Shown: piece after piece, positions 1-11,715 of the stretch
How positions within the stretch are numbered: the first letter of the stretch is position 1
Layout of the letters: every line of letters begins with the position of its first letter
From: Heracleum sosnowskyi
Taxonomy: Eukaryota > Streptophyta > Magnoliopsida > Apiales > Apiaceae
Length of the DNA: 64,000 nt
Direction of reading: 5' to 3'
Assembly (NCBI GenBank): GCA_030848705.1
Contig: CM061244.1
Span: 113,819,111 to 113,883,110 of the forward strand
The notes under the pieces: generated by a model
Seen by the model: only the letters and a program-made list of their open reading frames with translations
What the model was told of the DNA's origin: nothing
The model's database searches: none
Made by a program: the position numbers and the translations under genes

Positions 1-1120
1 TGACTGGTAGCTCGCGGAAAATATATATCTAGCCAGGAAAATTGTTGATGCAATGAAATGTGTCGTATTCTGGAAGGGATAGTTTCTCCCTGTAGTTTAT
101 TAAATACTTTAACTTTGACGTTTTAGTGATTTTGTCAGTGGCATCATTTTTGTAGATGGCAAAGTCCAGCACTTCCACTGACATTTCTTGTTGTTGTTGA
201 GACTTGAAAAATTCTAGTATCTAGAATGTGTCCAACAAGTGTTTCAACATCAAGTTGGTAAGAGGTCTACTTCAATACGTTGTGATAATTGGACCTCGAA
301 TTCATGTAGCAGTAGCTCTCCAGTTTGCTGAGGAGGACTGCACTTTGTCTCTGCAGAAGCTGGTACAAATGATGACTTATGCTTCCGCTTCTTTTTCTTA
401 TTTAAGAGCTTCTGTACCTAATTACTACTTTTCCTTTTTCTCACGGAGGCCCAAACATATCAGCCTTTCAGTCTTTTCAAATTTAGAATTTCCAACATCT
501 CACAGGCCCAAACACGAAGGACAACGATAGAATATTTTTAGAAGTAAATAAAAACAAATATCAACTAATAAAACATTAAAATATTAATATTAAAATACAC
601 AGAAAATTGATGTTTATATGAGTTTAATATATTCATTTGATGATATTTTTCTATTAATAATTATTAAAATTACCTTCAAAGAAAATATGCTAAAATATGA
701 GAGCATTTAAAATTGTTATTATTGTACATACAATGCATTTGTGCTCTCTTACAAATATTTTGAAAAAACTAAATTGTGATGCTAGTTCACATTTTTACAT
801 ATGATGCACGTTTTATATGTCTACATATGTAAAGTTTATAGAATAGTATTACATTTCTAATATTACTATCACTACATTTTTTATAGATCAAAAAGTAACC
901 ATAAAAAAGCTCTCTTTTTATTTCTTTTATTCGTTGGCCATTTTAGTCCTTCTCTTACTACCGGTCGGAGGCCCTCTTTCTTACTTTGTTTTTGTTTTTC
1001 TTTCACTAATATTCATCCTTGGTTGAGGTATGTTTTTTGTACTCATTTTTTTTGGGTTGTTTGTTGTATCTTTTTATGAGAGTTTAGTATGTTTTGAGTT
1101 GTTTTGTGTTGGTTGTTTCA
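1..1120. other. AT-rich intergenic DNA, no gene seen
   Basis: No convincing coding region, RNA gene or terminal repeat is visible. An open frame at 228-530 has no recognisable motif and biased low-complexity content, so I do not call it. The stretch from about 540 to 900 is strongly A+T rich. Confidence 0.6.
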
Positions 1121-1124
1121 TTGA

Positions 1125-1410
1125 GAATATGTGAGATTTGGAATGCTCGCATCGACGTGGTGTTAAATGGAATAGTGGTGAAAATCGTAAGAGCACACCT
1201 TTCACAACAGAAGATTGTTGGGTATTTGTACTTCTGATCTCAGCTAGTGCAACTGAAATATCTGAACACTAAATTATATCCAGATTTAATTGTGTAAAGG
1301 TCAATTGTAATGTTACTATTTTCACAAAGACATCGAAAGTTGGTGTAGGCTGTATTGCTCGGGATACCATCGAATTCATTTTCAGTTACAATAAAATTTG
1401 TATTCACTAT
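1125..1410 (+). pseudogene. Decayed LINE fragment (region before and start of the RNase H-like domain)
   Basis: Conceptual translation gives ICEIWNARIDVVLNG followed by VRAHLSQQ, and then, in a shifted frame, VKVNCNVTIF and VGVGCIARD. This is the order seen in the C-terminal RNase H-like region of plant L1-type LINE polyproteins, where a W-x-IW-x-AR-N segment precedes a VNCDAA...GVGWIARD segment. The same order recurs in the better preserved minus-strand fragment at 11967-12915, which supports the call. The fragment has no open frame over its length and no visible poly(A) end, so it is a relic. The match is by memory of the family and by comparison inside the window. Confidence 0.55.
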
Positions 1411-1749
1411 GTTAAGCGATCCGTAAACAAAGGCTAATTGTTTAACTCGTTTATTTGTTTTTCAACCAGGTTGCATAATTGGTTGAGAATTTGTCCAGGT
1501 TGAATTTAGACTCATCTGCACCCTGTTTATGAGCCATTTGGTAGACTCCAGGAGAAGCTCGACTTGGACATGGGATTCGGATCACCGCTACCTCGGCTGC
1601 AGATGCATCCCATCCCGCGTGATGATCAGGGTTTTGTTCGAGGTTTCGCTCTACAACCAACTGTTATCATCCAAACAGGCGCTTTAGTGGTACCCTGGTT
1701 GTAAAAGCTCCATCATCAATGTCATCTAGGTTAATTTGACTGGTCTTAC

Positions 1750-2135
1750 TCTTGATTCCAGGGAAGGTGATGGTGTTGGTAGTGCACTAACCATTGGTTT
1801 TGCTGATCATTTGACCGTGCAGTTTGAACAGTGACTTCCACAACATGCCTATCTGGAAAGAGAAGGATGGGAGAGGCTGACGGTGGTGTTAGAGCATCTC
1901 AGGCTCCACCTGAAGCAGCAGAGGATGAAGTGTTGGCACCCATTTTTGGCCAAAGGAATGTACCCTGTGGTTTGCAGATTCTGAATCCTTCCATCCGCTT
2001 CTGTAACATCGCTACTTTTTCCTTTGCAGATATCCTTGATACTGCCTTTTTTCCTGCTGTTGTTGTCACTACTTGACATCCTGAAGCTGCCTGATTCTTC
2101 TGTAATTCAGCAAAACCGTCGTATTTTGGTGGCAA
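1750..2135 (-). pseudogene. Unidentified coding-like fragment
   Basis: The minus strand at 1899-2135 reads as a 78-residue stretch starting PPKYDGFAELQKNQAAS and containing EKVAMLQKRMEGF, then ICKPQGTFLWPKM. The amino-acid composition is protein-like and the local GC is higher than the surroundings. A proline/serine-rich reading continues after the stop. There is no ATG at the start and no clean splice site, so it may be an isolated or captured exon, or a relic of a gene broken by later insertions. I do not recognise the family and assign no function. The overlapping plus-strand frame at 1831-2076 is judged a shadow. Confidence 0.3.
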
Positions 2136-2869
2136 GGTACACCATTAAATTCAATTCCCATTTGTAATCATTCGATCATATTATAAAAACTAAATAATCA
2201 GTCAATTGCTTTTTCTACCTGTTCACTTGGACTTGAGCAGAATTAAAATCAGATTTCCAAAGGCAAGGAGCCATATTTGAAGTATCGGAATTTAGCTTTT
2301 ATAACATGTAAGAATTCCCCTTGCATATTTGTGGTGAACTGATCATCCATGTCTCTTCTTCCTTGAGATTGGCAACTTGTGTAGAACATTAGTTGTACTT
2401 GCAAGATGTAACGGAGGGCTTGAATATATCAAATAGATTCTTTCAACATTAGAATGCAATGAGTACATATACGAGAGTATAGAATGCAATTTATTAGACA
2501 ATTCTCGAATTCAATGTAATGTGAAACTTAGATGTAAATTTATACTTGGTTCCAACTTCCAAGTACAAGTGTTCTTCTAATTTTCACATAAACATGTACG
2601 TGGAGAAATAGAAAGAAATAGATAACTAAAAGTTGCCATGTATTTTTTTTACAAAGACAAAGAAATGCAATTTTATTTCATTACAACTTAATCGATCTTA
2701 TTTTAAAATTATGTTTTTGGATTGTGGAGCTCTTTATGTATCTTTTTGGAGCTCGTTCTATAGTTCTGTAATTTTCACATTAATTCGTCATTGTCACTTA
2801 AGAACTGGATTTTATCAACCAGAAGCTGCATCTATAAAGTAGCTATAACACTGAGATAAACAAGAAAGT
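2136..2869. other. AT-rich intergenic DNA, nothing recognised
   Basis: No open frame of interest, no terminal repeats and no RNA gene were seen. The stretch ends at the 5-bp target-site duplication AGCAG (2870-2874) of the copia element that follows. Confidence 0.6.
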
Positions 2870-2874
2870 AGCAG

Positions 2875-3501
2875 TATTGATATTATGCAAAATACTAATA
2901 TTTCCAGTTAATTATTTCAATAATTAGTAAAATAGAAATTAGTTTCCAGCTGACAGTTAGTTAGATTAGTTACTTAGAGCAAGTCCAACAATGTCCTAGT
3001 TGGTTACTTATAAATATTATATAATAATGTGTCCTAGTGATTTAGGGACTTGATTTCTTGTAGGAACTCCAACAATATTACTCATATCCATTCCCTATTA
3101 TTATTATAATAATATATTTGAAAAGAGAGAGAAAATGAGTGGAAGAAAGAGAGAGAAAAGAAATGTAGAAAAAGGAGAGAAGTGAATTTTTTATTCTTGG
3201 AAATTGAATAGGTAATGGCTAGTGGTTACCTATTAATAGGTAATGAGATGGATGTCCTAGTGATTTAGGTAACCACTAGGACATTGTTGGAGCATCATTT
3301 TTTGCTAGATTACTTATATTTGAGCTTAGGACATGATATAAGTAAGCTCTTGGACTTGCTCTTAGACTTTCCCTCCTAGTAGTGAGTTCAAATGCTTTTG
3401 TATATAAACATTTCTGGGTTGAATCAAGAAACTACTTCTTTCTCCTCATTGTCTATCTCTTTCTCTCTACATTTTACTGTTCCGAATCTGTAATTGTAAC
3501 A
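2875..3501 (+). repeat. Copia-1 5' LTR, split by a MITE
   Basis: Matches the 3' LTR at 8348-8586 on both sides of an inserted MITE. Subtracting the 385-bp MITE and its 3-bp duplication leaves 239 bp, exactly the 3' LTR length. A TATA-like stretch, TGTATATAAACA, lies in the part after the MITE. The end ATTGTAACA is followed directly by the degenerate primer binding site. Confidence 0.92.
2977..3361. mobile_element. Tourist-like (PIF/Harbinger) MITE inside an LTR
   Basis: The ends are inverted: GAGCAAGTCC at the left and GGACTTGCTC at the right. A 3-bp TTA duplication flanks them (2974-2976 and 3362-3364). The intact 3' LTR of the host element shows the empty site, with a single TTA between GTTAG and GACTTTCC. 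The 3-bp TWA-type target and the GAGCA-type ends are what PIF/Harbinger-derived MITEs show in plants. A second, internal copy of the inverted end (ACTAGGACATTGTTGGAGCA, about 3274-3293) suggests a composite or rearranged MITE. No coding capacity. Confidence 0.9.
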
Positions 3502-3572
3502 TGGTATTACATCAGGTGTTACATTTCTGATCCTCGAACAAACATCAGGTGTTACATTTCTGATCCTCGAAC
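3502..3572 (+). repeat. Degenerate primer site and 33-bp tandem duplication in the Copia-1 leader
   Basis: The sequence after the 5' LTR begins TGGTATTACATC, related to the initiator-Met primer site TGGTATCAGAGC. A 33-bp unit starting CATCAGGTGTTACATTTC at 3510 is repeated from 3543, identical over the 30 bases compared. The duplication includes the end of the primer-site region, so it may have arisen during reverse transcription or by slippage. Confidence 0.8.
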
Positions 3573-3979
3573 TATACAAACACATATAATTTGCGATTAT
3601 TCTGATTGTATAGCTAAAATTCATCAAAATCATGTACGTATTGATCTCAATGACATGAATTCATTTTTTTCTTCGTTGATTTGTGCTTAGTTTTATATAA
3701 TCATTCTGAATTTCTATAAGTCATTCTGAATTTCTCTGAAACACATATTACAAAATGCCTTAATTGTGATCATATGTGTTCTTATCGTTCGATATCTTGT
3801 GTTTCGTTAATTCTTGGCTTTATCAGACATCTGATTTATGATTTTGTTAATTCTCCTTTATTTGCACACAAACTATTTATTCTTTTGCCTCAACGAAATT
3901 TGCATTCATTCTAAGTATTCTTTAAGTCAATTCACAACTTATTGATCTCTAAACACACATTCAATCCATAAATTCAGTC

Positions 3980-4547
3980 ATGGCTTCTAATAATCCTTTG
4001 TAAACTAATCATGATCCTAGTAGTCCTTATTACATTCATCCTTCTGATGCGTCATCTACTCAACTAGTATCTGTTAAATTCAATGGCACTGGCTTTCACA
4101 ATTGGAAGCGCTCTATGGTTTTAACCTTGTCTGCTAAGAACAAACTTGGTTTTGTTGACGGATCAATACTAGTTCCTGATGTAACTTCTACACAATATAA
4201 GTGTTGGGAGAGATGCAACAATTTAGTCATCTCTTGGTTACTTTTTAACTAGGATGAAGTCATTGCAAAGAGTTTGTTATTTCTAAATACCGTTAAAGAC
4301 ATCTGGACTGATCTTGAGGATAGATATGGATATACATCTATGGCTCAAATCTATGCACTGGAACAACAATTACTGGATACAACTCAACAAAATGATTCTG
4401 TTTCTGAGTTTTTTTACCAAAATTAAGACTATATGGGATAGTTTGAATGATGCAAATCATTTGCCTTACTGCACATGCAACAATTGTACTTGCAATTTGT
4501 CTCAGAGATTGGTGCTTAGGCAACAAGAGTAAAGAGTTCTACAGTTC
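3980..4547 (+). pseudogene. gag: Copia-1 gag, N-terminal part (broken)
   Basis: The ATG at 3980 opens a frame with copia-type Gag features: SVKFNGTGFHNWKRSM followed by a segment like LSAKNKLGFVDGS, the typical start of plant copia Gag proteins. It is broken by an early TAA at codon 8 (4001-4003), another stop at about 4249 (LLFN then stop), a frameshift in the T run near 4410 (the SEFF to TKIKTIWDSL junction) and a TAA at 4530-4532. Gag would form the capsid that packages element RNA; this copy cannot. Confidence 0.85.
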
Positions 4548-6434
4548 ATGATGAAATTGTCTGATCAGTTTTCTATTGTAAGAGGGAATGTGCTAATGAT
4601 GAATCCATTGCCTGGTTTATCTCAGATTTACAGGATGTTTGCTCAGGAAGAAATACATAAGGAGATTTCTTCTATTAATTCTCAAGTTACTGATTCTATG
4701 GCTTTTTATGCTGATAAGAGAAGAAATGTTTCTAACTCACAAGCTTCTAACTCACATGCTTCAGGACAAAGATCTTATTCTACATATGAAGGTTCAAGTT
4801 CTTATTTCAGGCCAAATACAGATACTTCAAAGGCATATACTAATCCTGCTTCTAAGTACTTTGGCAATCATTACAAAATTCCTGGTCATAGCATGGAAAG
4901 ATGCTTTAAACTACATGGTTATCCACCTGGTTTTCAAGCTACACAACAACAGAGAAGGGTGACAGCTTGTGCTCAGAATGATCCTACAAAAAAGCCTAAT
5001 GAAGTTAATATTTATGACAAGTCAGAAGGCAATGATAAAGTAACTATGGATCAGTATAACTATTTGTTGAAAATGCTTCATCAACAACAAATTGAAGGAG
5101 ATACAGATTCTTGTGGTAATACCAAACATGCTCTATTAGCAGGTAATTTTTGCTTGTTTGCTGGTATGTCAAAGCAGTGGATCATTGACAGTGGTTCCAC
5201 TGATCATATTTGTCCTCATTTGGACAATTTCACCACATTTGAAACGGTCACTGACAATGACAGTTTTATAACCATTCCAGATGGATCAAAAGTGCATATG
5301 TCTCATATCGGCACTGTCAAGATCAATGATGATATTACTTTACATAAAGTATTGCATGTGCCAAAGTTCCACTTTAATTTGATTTATGTGACAAAACTTT
5401 GTGAAGACATGACTTGCTCTGTTAGTTTTTCTAATGATCACTGTTTTCTTCAGGGCCATTCTCTGAGAAGGCCTCATATTCTTCTTGGTAAGTTGTCAGG
5501 TGGTCTCTACTGTGTGTCATATCCTATCATGTCTACTCAACCTCCTATCAAATACTGCAACTCTGCTGTTTCTCAAAGTATAGATGAAGTTCACATATGG
5601 CATATGAGAATGGGGCATTTGCCTTTCAATAAGCTCAAGTTTCTTTTGCCTGTCAAAAACTTACAAAACTGCTCAGAGAACACTATTTTCCAAGTTTGTC
5701 CTGCAGTAAAGCAAGTGAGACAATCTTTTCCTACTAGTCACATCAAATCTGAGAAGGCTTTTCATTTACTACACATTGATGTATGGGGCCCATGCAAGAC
5801 TAAAACCATTACTGGTTGTACTCAGCTTCTCACCATTGTGGATGATTTTACACATTTTACTTGGGTTCATTTGCTAAAACATAAATATGAGGTATTCTCT
5901 GTGCTTGACAGTTTTTTGAACTATGTTGGTACTCAATTTAATGATATTGTTTTGTGCATCCGTTCTGATAATGCTTTAGAGTTGAGTGCTGGTTTGACTG
6001 AACAATTATATAAATCTAGAGGTATAATTCATCAAACAAGTTGTGCTTACACTCCACAACAAAATGGAGTTGTGGAGAGAAAGCACAGACACTTGTTAGA
6101 GACTGCAAGGGCTATTTCTTTCCAAGCTAAACTTCCTAATAAGTTTTGGGGTGATTCAGTTTTGTGTGCTACTTACCTGATTAATAGGATGCCTCTCCAA
6201 ACCTTGGATAATCAAACTCCATATTTTAAGTTGTATAATTCTGAACCTTCTCTTGATCATTTGAAAGTTTATGGATGCCTCTGTTATGTGTCCACTTTAA
6301 AAGTTCACAGACACAAATTTGATTCCAGAGCCATACCTTCTGTTTTCTTAGGATATACAAACACTCAGAAAGGTTATAAAGTTTTTAACCTTAAAACTGG
6401 TATAATTTCTATTTCAGGAGGTAGTCTTCTTTGA
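4548..6434 (+). pseudogene. gag-pol: Copia-1 Gag C-terminus, protease and integrase (open but out of context)
   Basis: A 628-residue open stretch. Around residues 105-120 lies a degenerate zinc knuckle, HYKIPGHSMERC, where the first two cysteines of the usual C-x2-C-x4-H-x4-C are gone. Protease follows, with WIIDSGSTDH near residue 213. The pre-integrase HHCC-type region has WHMRMGHL. The integrase core has D (HIDVWGP, about residue 410), D (RSDNALE, about 472) and E (NGVVERKH, about 510). Its natural start is upstream in gag: the ATG at 4548 merely follows a nonsense codon. The frame is lost near 6415 by a frameshift into the reverse transcriptase segment. Confidence 0.88.
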
Positions 6435-8339
6435 GTATCATTTCTCTTTTCACATTACTGATCAAACCTCAACTACTACATTTCTTAATACTAATTTTCT
6501 TCCCAAAATTAAATCTCCTAATGTTGATTATTCAACTATGGATGAAGTTCTGTATATACCCTCTTTTACACACTTCCCTACTGATCAAAACTCTCAATCT
6601 CCATATTCTACATCTTCTTCTACTTCCTCTGTTATTCCCAGACAGTCTAACAGAGTTCGAGTTCAACCTTCTTATCTCACTAATTATTACTGTAATCTAG
6701 CTACTGTTCAACCATTTCCTTCTAAACATTGGTGCAATCTTATAGATAGCACTTGTCTGCCTGAATCTCACTATGTGTTTCTTTCAAAACAATCATTAAT
6801 CACTGAACCTTCCTCCTATTTTAAAGCTTCTAAACACTCAGTTTGGATTGAAGCTATGCAGAAAGAGATCACTGCTCTTGAAAAAAATAAAACCTGGGAA
6901 TTAGTCCCACTACCTAAAGGCAAGTAAGTTATTGGATGTAAGTGGGTTTACAAAGTCAAACTACTTGTTGATGGATCTTTAGAAAGGGGTAAAGCTCGTT
7001 TAGTTGCCAAAGGTTTTAATCAGAAACAAGGCATTGACTATGCAGAAACATTTTCACCTGTTGTGAAAATGGTTACAGTTAGATGTTTAATTTCTTTAAC
7101 AGCTAGCATAAAGTGGAAACTCTATCAACTTGACGTTAACAATGCTTTCTTGCATGGGGACTTAATTGAAGAAGTGTATATAAAGGTTCCGGAAGGTATT
7201 GCTAACCCTTTGAACCTTGTTTGTAGACTAAGGAAATCTTTATATGGTCTTAGACAAGCTTCTCGCCAATGGTTTGATAAACTGACTAATACTCTCCTGC
7301 AGCAAGGTTTCCAACAGTCTAGATGTGATTATAGTCTATTCTTTTATAAGACTGGTATTGACATTACTATAATGGCAATATACGTTGATGACATTATCAT
7401 CACTGGAAGTTCTCTTTCTCATATTGAGTCAGTTAAAGCAGATTTACATGACAGATTTAGTATCAAAGATCTTGGCATTTTACATTATTTCCTGGAATAG
7501 AAATCACATATCTGGAAGATGGGATTGTCATGAATCAAAACAAATTTACTAAAGAATTGCTTCAGGACTGTGCTATGGACCTTTCCCTGAGAGCAGTTAC
7601 TCCATTACCTCTACATTTTAAACTACATGCTGGAGAAGGCTCCTTACTTTCTGATCCCGAAGCCTATAGATCACTTGTTGGCAAATTAAATTTCTTAACA
7701 AATACAAGACCTGATATCAGCTATATTGTTCAGTGTCTTAGTCAGTTTCTTCATGAGCCTCGATCATCTCACATATAGGCTTTACATCATACTCTACGTT
7801 ACATATCATCCACAGCAGGTCAAGGCATCAAGTTACAAGGTCATGACAAGCTAGTTTTACAAGCCTTCTCTGACTCTGACTGGGCTTCATGCCCAGACAC
7901 TAGAAGATCTGTCACTGGTTATATCCTATTGCTTGGTGGTTCTCCTATTACTTGGAAATCAAAGAAGCAGACTATTGTTTCTCGTTCGAGTTCTGAAGCT
8001 GAATATCGTGCAATGGCTGCAACTGCCTCTTAGGTGACCTGGGTTGTTCAATTGTTAAGTGAGCTAGGTGTCTCAAATCTTCTTCCAGTTATATTACATT
8101 GTGACAATCAATCTGCAATTCACATTGCTAAAAACCCGGTTTTTCACGAGAGGACTAAGCATATCGAAGTTTATTGTCACTTAACTCGGGACAAAGTTCT
8201 TGAAGGCCTCTTATAACTGTCTTGTCTTCCTACTAAACATCAGTTGGCAGACATTTTAACAAAGATTATTCCTTCTTCCCAGATGCAACTTTTGGCTTCC
8301 AAGTTCGGATTATATGCTCCTCATATACCTCCAAACTTG
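6435..8339 (+). pseudogene. pol: Copia-1 reverse transcriptase and RNase H (broken)
   Basis: Continues the polyprotein. A variable linker is followed by the RVT_2 region: KNKTWELVPLP, then KARLVAKGFNQ, LDVNNAFLHGDL, and the catalytic YVDDIIITG at about 7381-7407. RNase H follows, with SDSDWASCPDTRRS, SSSEAEYRAM and HCDNQSAIHIAKNP. Breaks: TAA at 6925-6927, a frameshift at about 7495 (YFLE where YFLGIEI is expected), and stops at 7776, 8032 and 8214, at least some at positions where related proteins have tryptophan. It is a substitution and indel pseudogene. Confidence 0.9.
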
Positions 8340-8586
8340 AGGGGGGATATTGATATTATGCAAAATACTAATATTTCCAGTTAATTATTTCAATAATTTG
8401 TAAAATAGAAATTAGTTTCCAGCTGGTAGTTAGTTAGATTAGTTAGTTAGACTTTCCCTCCTATTAGTGAGTTCAAATGCTTTTGTATATAAACATATCT
8501 GGGTTGAATCAAGAAACTACTTCTTTCTCCTCATTGTCTATCTCTTTCTCTCTACATTTTACTGTTCTGAATCTGTAATTGTAACA
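8336..8586 (+). repeat. Copia-1 polypurine tract and 3' LTR
   Basis: The polypurine tract CTTGAGGGGGGA (8336-8347), which primes plus-strand DNA synthesis, directly precedes the intact 239-bp 3' LTR (8348-8586). The LTR is the reference for the MITE-free structure of the 5' copy. AGCAG at 8587-8591 is the target-site duplication. Confidence 0.92.
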
Positions 8587-8591
8587 AGCAG

Positions 8592-9180
8592 CGTTTTACA
8601 TAAAGCGACAGGATGATAAATAGGACATTATATTAACAAAAGCAACACCAGGCTTGTTTATCTACATGCGATTCCGATGAAACCTCACCCAAGAAGTGGT
8701 AGACACAATAGTGAATGCTACGAAAGCATAGAAAACATCATCGCTCTCAAAAAACTAAAATAATAATAAAAAAGCACAAGAGGATCAGATAATAATATAT
8801 GCATAGATATATAGATAAAGACACACACAGAGAGAGAGATGATTAACTCGTTCATATCAGCTGTGTTACGACGATATGAGGCGCGGAGATCGTGCTTAGA
8901 ACGGTGAAAAGATTCACCGAGATTATACTTCCTACCGCGAATAGATTGTCCCAAATTCTTCAAAACGGACTTGAACATATTGTTTATCTTTTATTTTATA
9001 CTATAATATATTAATGGTCGTGCTTAGAATACAATTTGTTGATTACTTCAATTTATTTTTTCAACCCATGATCATTTTAAAAATAATATATTTTATATTT
9101 ATGTGACATTATCTGTAAACTCAGTTAAGAAAATAAAGCAAAAGGAATAATTAACATTATATTACGAATTGTGCCATATG
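8592..9180. other. Intergenic DNA with one short minus-strand frame (8718-8978)
   Basis: The minus strand 8718-8978 could encode 86 residues: a basic N-terminal part (about 45 residues, starting MFKSVLKNLGQSIRGRKYN) and then a hydrophobic, low-complexity tail. The first part looks more protein-like than chance, with an even spread of residues. The tail comes from a GA/CT-rich and AT-rich stretch. It could be a first exon or a small protein remnant next to the copia insertion. I do not recognise it. Confidence 0.3.
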
Positions 9181-9424
9181 TGTTAGAATACAATATATGA
9201 TCCTGAAATATAGCATAAGATTTATTTGGGGCCTTCCTCTAACATCTTAAGATTTTAGATGAGCTGGTTACTCAACATGGTATCAGAGCTCTGGTCGGCG
9301 GGGGTCACGAGTTCGACTCCCTGCCACCCCCAATATTCTCACAATTTATGAGCGACACGAAGGCAAATTAATGCCCCAAAGATGGGTGTCCGTGATCCAC
9401 TTTAGATGAACTGGTTACTCAACA
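9181..9424 (+). mobile_element. TRIM-like miniature LTR retrotransposon, 3' LTR truncated
   Basis: A roughly 96-bp LTR-like block starts TGTTAGAATACA and ends GGTTACTCAACA. A perfect initiator-Met primer site, TGGTATCAGAGC, follows immediately at 9277. After about 125 bp without coding capacity, a partial direct repeat of the block's end (TTTAGATGAACTGGTTACTC..., about 9401-9424) marks a 3' LTR lacking its first part. Size, primer site and lack of coding fit TRIM elements. A SINE was considered because of a tRNA-like B-box (AGTTCGACTCC), but the flanking repeats fit LTRs better. Confidence 0.6.
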
Positions 9425-11028
9425 ATCTGATACGCATGAATAATGTAATATAATTTATCGACAGGAGATGTTATATGACAAAATGATATTGTTTTGATTA
9501 TTTTAATTATAAAAAAGTGAGCTTTGATTTTTGAATTAAATCTCAAAATTCAAGAACGAAAATCAATTTTTTAATTTTTTTTCGGTGTTTCTTTCCATTA
9601 TAATTTTAAGATTAACCTAATCGGGAAAATTTTGGATGATGTGGAAATGACACAATATCAATTTACGTTTTCTTACACATCAGCTTGAATATGAAACTAA
9701 CAATTATATTTAAATATAAACATAGTCGGTTGCTAAATTCATCTGTGAACGATATTTAGTCGGTCCTTGAGAAATTTGTTGTTTTTTTTCCGCCCTCCAT
9801 GGCCAAAATAAAATCCAGGAAAATATTGTTTTAGACAATATTAGAGTAAGATACAAGGTCTTACTCCAATGGAGACCAATCTTAAACTAAAAATTAAATA
9901 AAAATTTCTTAAATCACGTCAAAATATAGCACATATGATATGCAGATTGATTGTTGGGATATGGAGAAGTGAATTCAGATTTCAAAAAGAACTCATCGAT
10001 TGACAGGAAAAATCAAATTAAAAGCGGCGGGAATTAGGTGGGATTGTGTATGGCCGGGTGTATTTCAATTGTGTGTGGTGTCATTAGATTACATTGATCC
10101 AAAGATTTAAATTAATTTTTAAATTCTATTTTAATTTTGATTTCTATTTTATCATTTGCATATATATATCAATAAATATTATTTTTATATTTTCATTGGA
10201 TCCTTAAATATTTTTTCAAAAATTATTATTTTATTTTTTTTCCGAAAATATTATTTTATATTATTGGTCCAAGTCGACATTATAAAAATATATTAGTTCA
10301 TCAAGATTATTACTTTATCAAGTATTATTTTATCGAGATTTGCGATTAGCTATATGAGTTATGTGACTAATCCTGTAAGTAACATAACTATGAGAGATTG
10401 TGAGAATGGACGATAGTAATTCCAATATTATCAAGTGATAAGTGTGAATTGTGAAACATCATGCTACGTACACAGATGCGCAATATCCTACAATGTTGGA
10501 CTACTCATCACAATGGTCTTTTTATATTTTCTACTTTAGTTCTGGATTACAAATAAATAATAATTCATCTAATCCTTTTGTTTAATATAAAATTCACTGG
10601 TGTATTAGAGATTTAAAGTTGGTGTTCCTGAGCACTGGTACCGCTCAAGAACAATTACAAGAATTGGCTATAGAGCACAAGGTTGAAATCATTATGGTAA
10701 AATAAAATTAAACGGTAAGCCTGTCTAATTTTTTAAGAGGTACTATTATGCAAAAATAAATAGTTGAAGAGACGATCATCCTTAAAGTAATAACAATTGT
10801 GATTGGCGTAATGAAAGATTATATACTCCACGCACGTTGCAGAAAAATATAAAGAATTTTTTTTCTACTGTTATAGAGCAATGTCAATATGTCAAAACAC
10901 AAGTTCATATGGAATATCAATGATTTTAAAACTGACAATCACTATGTTCCAGGCATTCTGGATAGACCCTTAACAAAAGCAAGAAGATCATCGAAAATGT
11001 TCCATGCATATTGCCAATCTTCAAGTGA
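9425..11028. other. AT-rich intergenic DNA
   Basis: No open frames, terminal repeats or RNA genes were recognised. Several stretches (about 10140-10330) are almost pure A+T. Confidence 0.6.
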
Positions 11029-11715
11029 TCGAATAGCTGACGCGTGTGTAATTTAATTTTTGTGAGTTTATTTTCAAGTGAGGAATGAGAGGGAACTAAA
11101 CAAATTCGTCCTAAAAATCTCTAACTATAACATGTCTTTATGCAATTAATTCATAAAATAATTAATAAGATCAACCCCGTGTATGAGTCTTACTAATTAA
11201 AATTTCTCATTTTGCTAAATCTACTACACCATTTTGGAGACGTGAATTCATTTTATTGCCTAGCTTTATTCTTTTGAAATTTGAATGTCACTTTATAGTT
11301 GTATGCGCGCAGTAATGTTTTAAACTTGATACATTTTGTTTCATGTAAGATATGGGTAATATTTTCTTTAAAAGGATTATTTTGTTATAGTTATGCTATG
11401 GGAAAAAATAACATAAATGAATATTTTATCAATAATGTAATATTAATTCTCCTTACTTGGAACAAATGAAATTTTTTTTTGAATTTGAGGAATCCTCACA
11501 ATTTGAAGAAATAATGATCAAATTCAGCGCACTTTTATCCGATTAAGATTATCATTTTTTGTTTTCAGCGAATAGATTAATATTTAGTCATTTTTCATTT
11601 TCAGCAAATAGAATGTGTATAGATTAATCGGACATATAAACAAATATTTAAATTAAATAAATTCTGGATCTTATACTGCAACAAATATAATTTAACAATA
11701 CTTTTACACGAAAGT

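Larger units (their letters stand above)
2875..8586 (+). mobile_element. Copia-1: decayed Ty1/copia LTR retrotransposon
   Basis: Two 239-bp LTRs (the first interrupted by a MITE) flank a gag-pol region in Ty1/copia order: gag, protease, integrase, reverse transcriptase, RNase H. The element is flanked by a perfect 5-bp duplication, AGCAG, at 2870-2874 and 8587-8591. A polypurine tract (8336-8347) abuts the 3' LTR. The site after the 5' LTR (TGGTATTACATC from 3502) is a degenerate version of the usual initiator-Met primer site. By eye the LTRs differ at about 7 of 239 positions. Coding is broken by several stops and frameshifts, so it cannot be autonomous. The LTRs start TATTGATA rather than TG but end in CA. 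Confidence 0.93.

Noticed and set aside
228..530. 100-residue plus-strand open frame
   Set aside because: No motif, no start context, low-complexity SF-rich reading; likely chance.
9277..9345. tRNA-like sequence with B-box (TGGTATCAGAGC...AGTTCGACTCC)
   Set aside because: No cloverleaf can be drawn; the first part is a retroelement primer site between LTR-like repeats, so it is treated as a TRIM.
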